Below, piece after piece: positions 1 to 6,363 of a stretch of 14,974 nucleotides of DNA. The number at the start of each line of letters is the position of its first letter. The stretch's first letter is position 1. The notes under the pieces are model-generated. The model had not been told where the DNA came from and ran no database searches. It was given only the letters and a program-made list of their open reading frames with translations. The stretch lies in assembly GCA_017621295.1 (NCBI GenBank), contig JAGATI010000140.1, forward strand, positions 1 to 14,974, given 5' to 3'. Origin of the DNA: Clostridia bacterium. GTDB lineage: Bacteria > Bacillota_A > Clostridia > TANB77 > CAG-508. The position numbers and the translations under genes are program-made.

Positions 1-93
1 AAATTTTAACAAAAATAGTCGATATAATTATTTACAAAATACATTATTCAGTATATATTATAATATATATGTAATAAGGGGAGGAGTAAAAAA

Positions 94-2136
94 GTGAGTA
101 ATTTACAAAAAACTATTATTATTATATTTGTCATCATTCTGGTTGTAGGATTAAGTATAGGAGGATACTTTATTTATCAATATAATAAATCAAGTAAAAA
201 TAATCCAAGAGATTTATTCTTAGAATATTTTTCAGATTTATCTAATAAAGATTATGAAAAAATGTATACTTATTTAACAGATGAGAGTAAATCTGCTATT
301 TCAAAAGAAGATTTTGTAGCCAGAAATAAAAATATATATAATGGAATAGAAGCTAGCAATATACAAGTAGAAATAAATCAAGTTAATGAAATTAATAGTG
401 ATAAAACACAAATTACATATACAACATATATGAATACACTTGCTGGCAAAATAAATTTTACTAATACAGTAGATTTTTTTAAAAATAAAGAAAAAAAGTA
501 TTATTTAAATTGGTCATCTAAAGTTATATACCCAGAATTAGAAGCAACAGACAAAATTAGAGTTGCTACAGTAGAACCTAAAAGAGGACAAATATTAGAT
601 AGAAATAATGTTGTTTTAGCAGGAAAGGGACATGCTTCATCTATAGGATTAGTTCCAGGGAAAATGAGTGAAAATAGGGAAGAGGATATAAGCAAAATAT
701 CTCAGATATTAAATATTTCTATAGAGAAAATTAATTCAGAACTTTCCGCTTCTTATGTTAAAGATGATACATTCGTTCCATTAAAAACTATTTCTAAATT
801 AGATAAACAAACTGAAGAAACTCTTTTACAAATTAAAGGTGTAATGATAAAAGAAACAGAAAAAAGAGAATATCCATTAGGAGAGAAATTATCACATTTG
901 ATAGGATATATTCAAAATATTAATGCAGAAGAATTAGAAAAAAATAAGGACAAAGGATATACAGCAAGTAGTGTAATTGGTAAAACAGGATTAGAAAAAA
1001 CTTATGAAAGTAGATTAAAAGGTTCTACAGGATATGAAATATATATTAGTAATAGTAATGGAAATAAAAAGCATACAATTGTAAAAAGAGAAGGCAAAGA
1101 TGGAGAAGATATAAAATTAACAATAGATTCTAATTTACAAACTAAAATATATAATGATTATGCTACAGAAAAAAGTGCAACATGTGTAATTAATCCTAAA
1201 ACAGGAGAAATACTTGCATTAGTTAGTACACCATCATATGATTCAAATGATTTTATTAATGGAATATCTCAGGAAAAATGGAATCAGTTATCGAACGATG
1301 TAAGAAAGCCATTTTATAGTAGATATCAAGCTACATTTGCACCAGGTTCTTCATTTAAACCAGTTATCGGTGCAATAGGATTAACAACAAATAAATTTAC
1401 TGCAGAAGACAATTTTGGAAAAAGTGGAACCAGTTGGCAAAAAGATTCTAGTTGGGGAAATTTTAAAGTTACAACTTTAGCTACATATGGAGGAGTAGCA
1501 AATCTAAGAAATGCACTTGTATATTCAGATAATATCTATTTTGCAAAAGCTGCACTTAAGATTGGAACTAATACTCTTATAGAACAATTTAAAAAAATAG
1601 GATTTAACACAGAAGTTTCAAATGAATTAAGTGTATCAAAATCACAATATGGAAATAATGGAAAAATAACTTCAGAAGCACAGCTTGCAAATACGGGATA
1701 TGGTCAAGGAGAGGTTTTAGTAAATCCAATACATATGGCATCAATATATTCTGCTTTTGTAAACAATGGTAATATGATAAAACCATATTTAGAATACAAA
1801 GAAGGAACATCACCTGAATATCTAGTTACAGGAGCTTTCTCTAAGGAAGCAGCAGACACTGTAAAAGAAGACTTAATTCAGGTTGTAGAAAGTCCAAGTG
1901 GAACAGGACACAGTGCCAAAATATCAGGTGTTACACTTGCAGGAAAAACAGGTACAGCCGAAATAAAAGCTACTACTACAGATAAAACAGGAACAGAACT
2001 TGGTTGGTTTAATGCTTTTATAGCAGATGAAAATAGCAAAAAACAAATGCTAGTTATTAGCATGATTGAAGATGTAAAAAATCGTGGTGGAAGCCATTAT
2101 GTTGTGCCAAAAGTAAAGAAAATATTTGAATATTAA
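94..2136 (+). CDS. Class B penicillin-binding protein, MecA-like transpeptidase
   Basis: Membrane-anchored D,D-transpeptidase that would cross-link peptidoglycan on the outer face of the membrane. The GTG start at 94 is chosen because AGGGGAGGAG lies 8 bases upstream. Domains in order: one signal-anchor helix (about residues 6-29), an NTF2-like MecA N-terminal domain (about 36-150, beginning PRDLFLEYFSDL), a dimerisation domain containing the RGQILDRN segment (about 150-320), and a transpeptidase domain (about 340-675). All three active-site motifs are present: S419-S-F-K422 with Ser419 as the acyl-enzyme serine, S478-D-N480, and K618-T-G620. At 680 aa it matches the length of MecA/PBP3-type proteins. 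The MecA-type N-terminal domain is common in intrinsic PBPs of Clostridia and does not by itself show beta-lactam resistance. It stands alone, with a hairpin terminator candidate downstream and a convergent gene beyond. Family assignment is secure; the cell-cycle role is unknown. Confidence 0.95.
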   Translation: MSNLQKTIIIIFVIILVVGLSIGGYFIYQYNKSSKNNPRDLFLEYFSDLSNKDYEKMYTYLTDESKSAISKEDFVARNKNIYNGIEASNIQVEINQVNEINSDKTQITYTTYMNTLAGKINFTNTVDFFKNKEKKYYLNWSSKVIYPELEATDKIRVATVEPKRGQILDRNNVVLAGKGHASSIGLVPGKMSENREEDISKISQILNISIEKINSELSASYVKDDTFVPLKTISKLDKQTEETLLQIKGVMIKETEKREYPLGEKLSHLIGYIQNINAEELEKNKDKGYTASSVIGKTGLEKTYESRLKGSTGYEIYISNSNGNKKHTIVKREGKDGEDIKLTIDSNLQTKIYNDYATEKSATCVINPKTGEILALVSTPSYDSNDFINGISQEKWNQLSNDVRKPFYSRYQATFAPGSSFKPVIGAIGLTTNKFTAEDNFGKSGTSWQKDSSWGNFKVTTLATYGGVANLRNALVYSDNIYFAKAALKIGTNTLIEQFKKIGFNTEVSNELSVSKSQYGNNGKITSEAQLANTGYGQGEVLVNPIHMASIYSAFVNNGNMIKPYLEYKEGTSPEYLVTGAFSKEAADTVKEDLIQVVESPSGTGHSAKISGVTLAGKTGTAEIKATTTDKTGTELGWFNAFIADENSKKQMLVISMIEDVKNRGGSHYVVPKVKKIFEY

Positions 2137-2176
2137 AATTTTAAAATGTATAAATCATTATGATAGTTATTATCAA

Positions 2177-2209
2177 AACAATATAATCATATATATAAAT
2201 TATATTGTT
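2177..2209. repeat. Perfect 11-bp inverted repeat downstream of the PBP gene
   Basis: AACAATATAAT (2177-2187) and its exact reverse complement (2199-2209) flank an 11-nt AT-only loop. There is no T run after it on the + strand. On the - strand it is followed by TTTTG, so it could terminate dpaB transcription. Confidence 0.5.
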
Positions 2210-2265
2210 AGAAAAATAAAAGAATGACATATAATAAGAATTGAATAATTTTCAATATTAAATAG

Positions 2266-2301
2266 AAAGAATATGTATAATGGTATATTCTTTGTATTTT
2301 T
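2266..2301 (+). terminator. Candidate intrinsic terminator between convergent PBP and dpaB genes
   Basis: AAAGAATAT (2266-2274) pairs with ATATTCTTT (2285-2293). It is followed by GTATTTTTG. The stem is AT-rich and weak, but its position between two convergent genes fits a terminator for the PBP gene. Confidence 0.4.
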
Positions 2302-2380
2302 GTATATTATTCTTATATAAATAATATTTTACATACCATCTATAACATAACAAATTTAATAAAATTAATTGTTATACTAA

Positions 2381-2959
2381 TTATAAAAGAATTGGCTGAA
2401 TTTGTTCTCCATCTAATGCAAGTTCTAATGTTTTTACAATCGAATTTGGATCGAATACTAAAGAGCGAGGTTTTGTAATTGGATTATCTTGTCTAAATGG
2501 AACAAAATAATAATTATTTCTATTAAGTAATTTTCCAATGTTTTCGGCACTTCCACTTAGTCCATCATTTGTAGAAATTGCAATAACTAATGGATTATTG
2601 TTTCGCATGTGAGATTTGGCAGCCATTAAAGCTGGAGAATCTGTAATACCATTTGCAAGTTTAGCAATAGTATTTCCACTACATGGTGCTATAAGCATAA
2701 TATCTGTTAAATGTTTTGGACCTATTGGTTCTGCATCTTGAATAGTATGAATTATATTTTTACCAGTTATATTTTCGATTTTACTAATAAATTCTTTAGC
2801 TTTTCCAAATTTAGTATCAAACTCATAACTGTTATATGACATGATAGGAATTATATCTGCTTCTTGTTTTTTTATATTTTCCATTTGTTCTATAGTCTTA
2901 TTAAATGTACAAAATGAACCTGTTAAAATAAATCCTATTTTTTTATCTTTTAATTTCAA
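2381..2959 (-). CDS. dpaB: Dipicolinate synthase subunit B-like flavoprotein (SpoVFB/DpaB)
   Basis: In Bacillus the DpaA/DpaB enzyme makes dipicolinic acid from a lysine-pathway intermediate in the mother cell, for loading into the spore core. This 192-aa protein has the family's flavoprotein fold: an N-terminal nucleotide-binding strand and loop (GFILTGSFCTF, residues 9-19), an APCSGNTIAKLANGITD segment near residue 90, then ALMAAKSHMRNNNPLVIAIS. Length is close to the family norm of about 200. The TTG start at 2959 has AGGAGG at 2970-2975, a spacing of 10. The usual partner dpaA is not adjacent, nor are asd or dapA, so it is an orphan here. A sigma-K/sigma-E-like promoter lies just upstream, consistent with mother-cell expression. 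A different flavoprotein of the same family is possible but less likely. Confidence 0.85.
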   Translation of the reverse strand: MKLKDKKIGFILTGSFCTFNKTIEQMENIKKQEADIIPIMSYNSYEFDTKFGKAKEFISKIENITGKNIIHTIQDAEPIGPKHLTDIMLIAPCSGNTIAKLANGITDSPALMAAKSHMRNNNPLVIAISTNDGLSGSAENIGKLLNRNNYYFVPFRQDNPITKPRSLVFDPNSIVKTLELALDGEQIQPILL

Positions 2960-2977
2960 ATTTAGTATACCTCCTTT

Positions 2978-3012
2978 AACATAATTTCTTATATATAATA
3001 TGAAATTATGTT
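2978..3012. repeat. Perfect 11-bp inverted repeat overlapping the dpaB promoter region
   Basis: AACATAATTTC (2978-2988) and GAAATTATGTT (3002-3012) are exact reverse complements around a 13-nt AT loop. The left arm directly abuts the dpaB ribosome binding site and the whole palindrome overlaps the candidate -10 region. It could be an operator or a 5'-leader hairpin. There is no T tail after either arm. Confidence 0.6.
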
Positions 3013-3021
3013 AATAAATGT
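2994..3021 (-). promoter_or_regulatory. Candidate sigma-K/sigma-E type sporulation promoter for dpaB
   Basis: On the - strand, AC at 3021-3020 is followed after exactly 17 bases by CATATTATA (3002-2994). This matches the mother-cell sigma-K pattern AC-N16/17-CATANNNTA. It is placed correctly for a short leader before dpaB. In such AT-rich DNA a chance match is possible, so the gene's sporulation role is part of the support. Confidence 0.5.
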
Positions 3022-3306
3022 ACGCAAAACTATATTTCTTTTAAAGTTATATAGATAAATTTATTTTATAGTTAAAGATTAAAAATATATTAAGATACAT
3101 TTGCGTAGACATTGTATGTGGGGAATATATGTTTATGAATTTATTAAAAACTATTATTTAAAATTAGATATTTTGAAGATTTAAAATATTATTTAAGTAG
3201 TTTTTAATTAAAATTAAACTTATACTATGTTAAATAATTCACTAAGTTAGCTGGAAATAAAGCTATAGTAACAAAAACAAAAGTTTGCATAAATTTAAAA
3301 AAAGTA

Positions 3307-3336
3307 TTGACAAAAGAACTTATGTTTGTATATAAT
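3307..3336 (+). promoter_or_regulatory. Sigma-A promoter of the LysM gene
   Basis: A consensus -35 (TTGACA, 3307-3312) and a consensus -10 (TATAAT, 3331-3336) are separated by 18 bases. This is the best match to a housekeeping promoter in the window. It lies about 40 bases before the start codon at 3375. Confidence 0.85.
3316..3327 (+). promoter_or_regulatory. LexA (SOS) box-like operator in the promoter spacer
   Basis: GAAC-TTAT-GTTT sits between -35 and -10. The Firmicute LexA site is CGAAC-N4-GTTCG-like, with GTTT accepted in the right half. Placement inside the spacer is where a repressor would block polymerase. The match is 7 of 8 to the GAAC/GTTC half-sites. Confidence 0.6.
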
Positions 3337-3374
3337 ATGTGCATAGAGAAAATGTTTGTTTGGGAGGAATTAAT

Positions 3375-3689
3375 ATGAAAATTGTAAATAAGAAAAAGTT
3401 TTTAACTACTAATATAGTAATAATATTATTTATTTTTACTATATTATTGCTAATATCAAAATGTGCATTATCTCATGCAGATACAGAATATACTAAAACA
3501 TATATAGAATATGGTGATACTTTATGGAATATAGCTCAAGAACAACAAAACAATAATAATTATTATAAAGATAGAGAAATAAGAGACATAATAAGTGATA
3601 TAAAAAAAGTAAATAACCTAAAATCATGTAATCTATCAGTGGGACAAGAAATAAAAATTCCAACAACAAAAATACTAAGAAACATATAA
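3375..3689 (+). CDS. yneA: YneA-like small membrane-anchored LysM protein (probable SOS cell-division suppressor)
   Basis: A 104-aa protein with a basic N-terminus, one membrane helix (about residues 13-31) and a LysM peptidoglycan-binding domain (about 42-98). The LysM hallmarks are YGDTLWNIAQEQ near its start and LSVGQEIKIP at its end. The ATG at 3375 is preferred over an in-frame start at 3339 because GGGAGGA sits just upstream at 3362-3368 and because residues before 3375 do not resemble a signal. B. subtilis YneA is 105 aa with the same TM-plus-LysM layout. It is LexA-repressed and delays division after DNA damage. Here the same size and architecture occur with a GAAC-N4-GTTT box inside the promoter. 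The function is inferred from that combination. Unlike in Bacillus, lexA is not the divergent neighbour. A generic LysM wall protein is the alternative. Confidence 0.7.
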   Translation: MKIVNKKKFLTTNIVIILFIFTILLLISKCALSHADTEYTKTYIEYGDTLWNIAQEQQNNNNYYKDREIRDIISDIKKVNNLKSCNLSVGQEIKIPTTKILRNI

Positions 3690-3703
3690 CTTCTTAGTAT
3701 TTT
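3669..3703. terminator. Bidirectional intrinsic terminator between LysM gene and recombinase
   Basis: A perfect 13-bp stem (3669-3681 with 3691-3703, ACTAAG/CTTAGT core) has a 9-nt loop. The LysM stop codon (3687-3689) lies inside the loop. On the + strand the stem ends in TTTTATATTTG; on the - strand it ends in TTTTTGTTG. It can therefore serve the two convergent genes. Confidence 0.8.
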
Positions 3704-3782
3704 ATATTTGAAAGCGTGATAAAATATGTAAAATATTTTTAAAGCTAGTTAGACTATTCGTATATTATCATAAATGTTATAT

Positions 3783-4758
3783 TTATAAATCTGCTAGAGG
3801 ATTACTTTCTACTGCATTTCTAATTTGTGTGTTGTCAACATGTGTATATATTTCAGTAGTAGATATACTTTCATGCCCTAATAGTTCTTGAAGAGCCCTT
3901 ATATCTACATTTCCGATATTTATACATAAGTGTTGCAGCAGTATGACGAAGCTTATGTACAGAGTATTTATTAGTATCAAGTCCAGCTCTTCTTAGTTCT
4001 TGTTTTACAATGTATTGTACAGTTCTATTACTAATACGTTCCCTGCGTTCACTTAAGAATAAAGCATCACGAGAATCAGCTTTTACAGAATCTCTTGGAC
4101 GAACATTCATATATGAATTTATGGCATTTATACAAGCTTTATTTAAGTAAATTGTACGTTCTTTATTACCTTTACCAATTACATTAAGTTTTTCGTCTTT
4201 AAAGTTAATATCACTAATATTAATACCAACCAATTCAGATAAACGCATACCACAATTTAAAAATAAAGTAATAATTGCATAATCTCTTTCCTTGTTTCTA
4301 TCATCATCACTCATTGCAATTTCTAGAAGCTTTTTACTATCATCTAAAGACAAATATTTTGGAATACGTTTATCTTGTTTTGGAGTTTCTAAGTTTTGTG
4401 CAGGATTTTTTTCTAATAAATTTGTTTTTTGTGTTAGATAATTAAAAAATACACGTATACTTGCAACTTTTCTAGCACGAGTTGCAGCTTTACTTTGATA
4501 ATTATTTTTTAAATGAAATAAATATGCATGTATATCATCTAATGTAATTTTTTTAATAGTTTCTATTGTAATATCATGAATATTAATATTTTTTATATCT
4601 TTTTCATTTGTTAATTTATAATGATACATAATAAACTTTAAAAAATTATTTAAATCATAATTATATTCTTTTATAGTATTAGGAGATTTATTTAAAATTG
4701 TTGCTGTGTAATCTAAAAAAGAATTTAAAAAGCTAGGGTTATTTTCTATATTTATCAT
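3783..4758 (-). CDS. XerC/XerD-like tyrosine recombinase, interrupted by a +1 frameshift at a CGG codon
   Basis: Site-specific tyrosine recombinase of the Xer/phage integrase family, acting on DNA in the cytoplasm. The first frame (ATG at 4758, GGAAGG at 4769-4774) encodes a SAM-like core-binding domain (about residues 8-110) and most of the catalytic domain: Arg172 (CGMRLSEL), Lys196 (IGKGNKE) and H268-K-L-R271-H. At codon 282 the frame reads CGG and would continue for only 14 codons to a stop, giving 295 aa without the nucleophile. Skipping the C of CGG gives GGA (Gly282). It then continues NVDIRALQELLGHES with His295 and the nucleophile Tyr304 (TEIYTH), ending at 324 aa, a normal length with no residue missing or added. 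So the gene is either functional through +1 frameshifting or a one-base pseudogene or assembly error. Nothing else in the gene looks decayed. The nearby genes give no clear hint whether it resolves chromosome dimers or belongs to an element. Confidence 0.85.
3912..3915 (-). other. Candidate +1 frameshift site CGG-A in the recombinase gene
   Basis: On the - strand the zero frame reads ATG TAT AAA TAT CGG AAA TGT. The +1 frame after the C reads GGA AAT GTA GAT, which restores the conserved family sequence. This is the only CGG triplet in any frame of this gene's sense strand. The extra C is not in a homopolymer run. Confidence 0.65.
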
Positions 4759-4792
4759 TTGATTATTACCTTCCTTTGTTTTTTATTTTTTC

Positions 4793-4820
4793 ATTTTATC
4801 ATTAATTAAACTAATGTCAA
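4793..4820 (-). promoter_or_regulatory. Sigma-A promoter of the recombinase gene
   Basis: On the - strand, TTGACA (4820-4815) and TAAAAT (4798-4793) are separated by 16 bases. This is about 35 bases before the ATG at 4758, with GGAAGG between. Confidence 0.65.
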
Positions 4821-4870
4821 TAGAGTAAATTTAAAATGTAAATTAAGAAAAGAATAGCAATGAATAAAGA

Positions 4871-4899
4871 AGTTAAATAAATTGTAAAGTTATTTAACT
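4871..4899. repeat. Perfect 10-bp inverted repeat between divergent genes
   Basis: AGTTAAATAA (4871-4880) and TTATTTAACT (4890-4899) with a 9-nt spacer lie between the recombinase and 3D-domain gene promoters. It could be an operator, or a terminator relic with AAAAATTT following. Confidence 0.4.
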
Positions 4900-4958
4900 A
4901 AAAATTTAGAAAAATATCAATATGTAGTAGATTTACATATTTTAGCTACATAAAAGGT

Positions 4959-4987
4959 TTGCAATTATTACAAAATAATGGTATAAT
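4959..4987 (+). promoter_or_regulatory. Sigma-A promoter of the 3D-domain gene
   Basis: TTGCAA (4959-4964), a 17-base spacer and TATAAT (4982-4987) lie 53 bases before the ATG at 5041. Confidence 0.7.
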
Positions 4988-5040
4988 AAAAATATGCAGA
5001 TTTAATATAATCTGACATTATTGGAAAGGAGGGGATTCCA

Positions 5041-5730
5041 ATGGAGTCCCAACAGGGCTACACCAAACGGTTTCTGAAGAAATTGCTTATAACCATGGTA
5101 GCATTGATTGTGATACTGATAATCACAGTTATTACTACATATGCAGGAGCAAATGGAGCAGATACCCCAAGAAGTGTTACAACTGTGGAATTAGGAACCA
5201 CCCATACTACTGCAACAAAAAGTAACAGTACTGAAGTAGTAACAACTGCTTTAACAGAAGCAACAACAACTACTACAACAACCACTACTGTTACGACTAC
5301 TACAAAGCCTATAACAACAACTACAACAACTATTGTAGAAATAACAATTACACAAGAAGTTACAGCCACAGAAGTAGAAGTTGTAGAAGAGGTAGTCAAT
5401 CCCTCTCCAGTTGGAAACGATCACCTCACTGCATATAGTGGTGTATATGATGGTCCAAATGGACATGAAACTTATTACAATTTGCCAATGCAGGGAGTAG
5501 TAAGTATTATGCGTTCCTTAGGATATTCAGAAGAAGAGTATCCGTATTGGGAACGAGAGGATGGAGCAAAAATGTTTGGTGACTATATTATGGTTGCCGC
5601 AGATTTGAACATACGCCCAAAAGGGACAATTCTCGAAACGTCCCTTGGAACCGCAATGGTCTGTGACACAGGAACCTTTACTATGCAAGGAGAGCCTGTA
5701 TACCAGATTGACATTGCAGTTAACTGGTAA
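5041..5730 (+). CDS. Exported 3D-domain (double-psi beta-barrel) protein with a Thr-rich linker
   Basis: A 229-aa protein with a strong GGAGGGG site. Residues 1-16 are polar and basic, about 17-37 form a membrane or signal helix, and about 47-110 form a low-complexity Thr-rich stretch (runs of TTT, with Val and Glu), typical of a wall-spanning linker. The C-terminal part has the three aspartates of the 3D domain of cell-wall lytic proteins: Asp188 in VAADLNIRPKGT, Asp209 in VCDTG, and Asp224 in IDIAVNW. Related 3D domains occur in lytic-transglycosylase-like MltA/Rpf-type proteins. Catalysis on peptidoglycan is likely but unproven here. Base composition is clearly richer in G+C than every neighbour, with codons such as CTG, GGC, CCG and CGG, pointing to recent transfer. 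It contains the only in-frame CGG codon (Arg10, before the membrane helix) that reads sensibly as Arg. A terminator follows at once, so it is monocistronic. Confidence 0.8.
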   Translation: MESQQGYTKRFLKKLLITMVALIVILIITVITTYAGANGADTPRSVTTVELGTTHTTATKSNSTEVVTTALTEATTTTTTTTTVTTTTKPITTTTTTIVEITITQEVTATEVEVVEEVVNPSPVGNDHLTAYSGVYDGPNGHETYYNLPMQGVVSIMRSLGYSEEEYPYWEREDGAKMFGDYIMVAADLNIRPKGTILETSLGTAMVCDTGTFTMQGEPVYQIDIAVNW

Positions 5731-5747
5731 TTTGGTGTGGTACAAAA

Positions 5748-5778
5748 AAACTCTGTAAGCGCAATACTTACAGAGTTT
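5748..5778 (+). terminator. Intrinsic terminator of the 3D-domain gene
   Basis: A perfect 12-bp stem, AAACTCTGTAAG (5748-5759) with CTTACAGAGTTT (5767-5778), and a 7-nt loop, 18 bases after the stop codon. The T tail is short. Confidence 0.8.
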
Positions 5779-5918
5779 CATATATTTGCTCAAAAAAACA
5801 AAGTTGGGATTTGTATGTTAATTTGTTTAGTATTATATAGAATGATATTAAATAGACTAAAAAAACTATATATAAATATAAACGAAGGAGATACAACATT
5901 TACATTAGAAAGGTCTGA

Positions 5919-6019
5919 AAGTGCTGAAATTATCGGGAGGGACTCAAAATCAGGGTTCTACATTTTTATTCCTACTCCTATTTGCACAAAACTTTGATAA
6001 TGGACAGGTTTTTTACACA
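5919..6019 (+). repeat. Copy R1 of a diverged ~100-bp direct repeat
   Basis: Aligns along its length with 8251-8350 in the same orientation. Both begin AAGTNCTGAAAT. Both share a near-identical 25-base core (CCTNTTTGCACAAAACTTT plus NATAAT; 5977-6001 here). Both end in a DnaA-box-like TTTTNCACA (TTTTACACA at 6011-6019). Confidence 0.7.
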
Positions 6020-6067
6020 ATTATTGAATATTTATTGTTAATATGAATAAACTATATAAAAATATCA

Positions 6068-6102
6068 TTTCGCATTTTTAAAAATATTTACATTTTGCGA
6101 AA
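6068..6102. repeat. Inverted repeat TTTCGCA / TGCGAAA upstream of the ATPase remnant
   Basis: TTTCGCA (6068-6074) and its reverse complement (6096-6102) are separated by 21 AT-rich bases and lie about 30 bases before the ATPase start. They may be an operator belonging to the original, intact ATPase gene. Confidence 0.45.
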
Positions 6103-6133
6103 CAAATGCTGTACTAAACATGAGGTGAAGATT

Positions 6134-6337
6134 ATGAAAATAATAGAACGTGATTATCTAAAAGAACTTATTGCTGTCATGGGAACTCCTGATATTAAAG
6201 TTATAACAGGTGTTAGACGTAGTGGAAAATCTAAATTGATGGAAATGTTAAAAAAATATGTGGTGGAGCAACAATATTTGCCAGATGTCATCTTAGGTAC
6301 AAAGTATTATATAAAAGATGATACCGTTCAGGATTAA
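6134..6337 (+). pseudogene. Truncated AAA ATPase (DUF4143-type) remnant
   Basis: A 67-aa ORF starting at the ATG at 6134 with GAGGTGA just upstream. Residues 1-45 match the N-terminus of the large bacterial ATP-binding proteins that pair an AAA domain with DUF4143. It reads [11 protein letters not shown], then [15 protein letters not shown] with the Walker A lysine at Lys32 and Ser33. Intact members are around 400 aa. Here the Walker B, sensor and whole C-terminal regions are missing, and the tail after about residue 45 ([15 protein letters not shown]) may be an out-of-family or C-terminal scrap left by an internal deletion. It ends 26 bases before maf. No CGG codon is involved, so this is real truncation, not a frameshift of the kind seen in the recombinase. 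Function is probably lost. Confidence 0.75.
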
Positions 6338-6363
6338 TTATAAACAAAGAGGAGATGATATTA

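Larger units (their letters stand above)
2960..3374. other. Intergenic region between divergent dpaB and LysM gene
   Basis: 415 bases with no gene. It holds the dpaB leader palindrome and promoter (2978-3021) and the LysM gene promoter with the SOS-like box (3307-3336). Between them there is AT-rich DNA with one weak inverted repeat (TACGCAAA at 3021-3028, TTTGCGTA at 3100-3107). I see no credible ORF longer than about 12 codons in 3022-3306, and no lexA gene. Confidence 0.7.
5731..6133. other. Gene-free stretch with terminator, repeat copy R1 and a short palindrome
   Basis: 403 bases between the 3D-domain gene and the ATPase remnant. It holds the terminator (5748-5778), copy R1 of a block repeated at 8251 (5919-6019), and an inverted repeat (6068-6102). 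An 86-codon open frame crosses it at 5737-5997, but it starts inside the terminator region and has no ribosome binding site, so I do not call it a gene. Confidence 0.65.

Noticed and set aside
1..93. Promoter for the PBP gene
   Set aside because: TTTACA (31-36) and TATAAT (59-64) are 22 bases apart, too far for a reliable call; the true promoter may lie differently in this AT-rich leader.
3021..3107. TACGCAAA / TTTGCGTA inverted repeat upstream of the LysM gene
   Set aside because: Arms of 8 bp separated by 71 bases with no supporting context; kept only as a note in the intergenic entry.
5058..5466. Long Val-rich or Cys-rich reverse ORFs opposite the Thr-rich linker
   Set aside because: They are mirror readings of ACA/ACT repeats with no start signals; the + strand gene explains the DNA.
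5737..5997. 86-codon + strand open frame after the 3D-domain gene
   Set aside because: It begins at the terminator hairpin, lacks a ribosome binding site, and its second half is the non-coding R1 repeat, whose other copy has no matching long ORF.
6134..6337. ATPase truncation as a third CGG frameshift
   Set aside because: There is no CGG in the ORF, and no continuation of the ATPase in another frame before maf; it is a deletion remnant.
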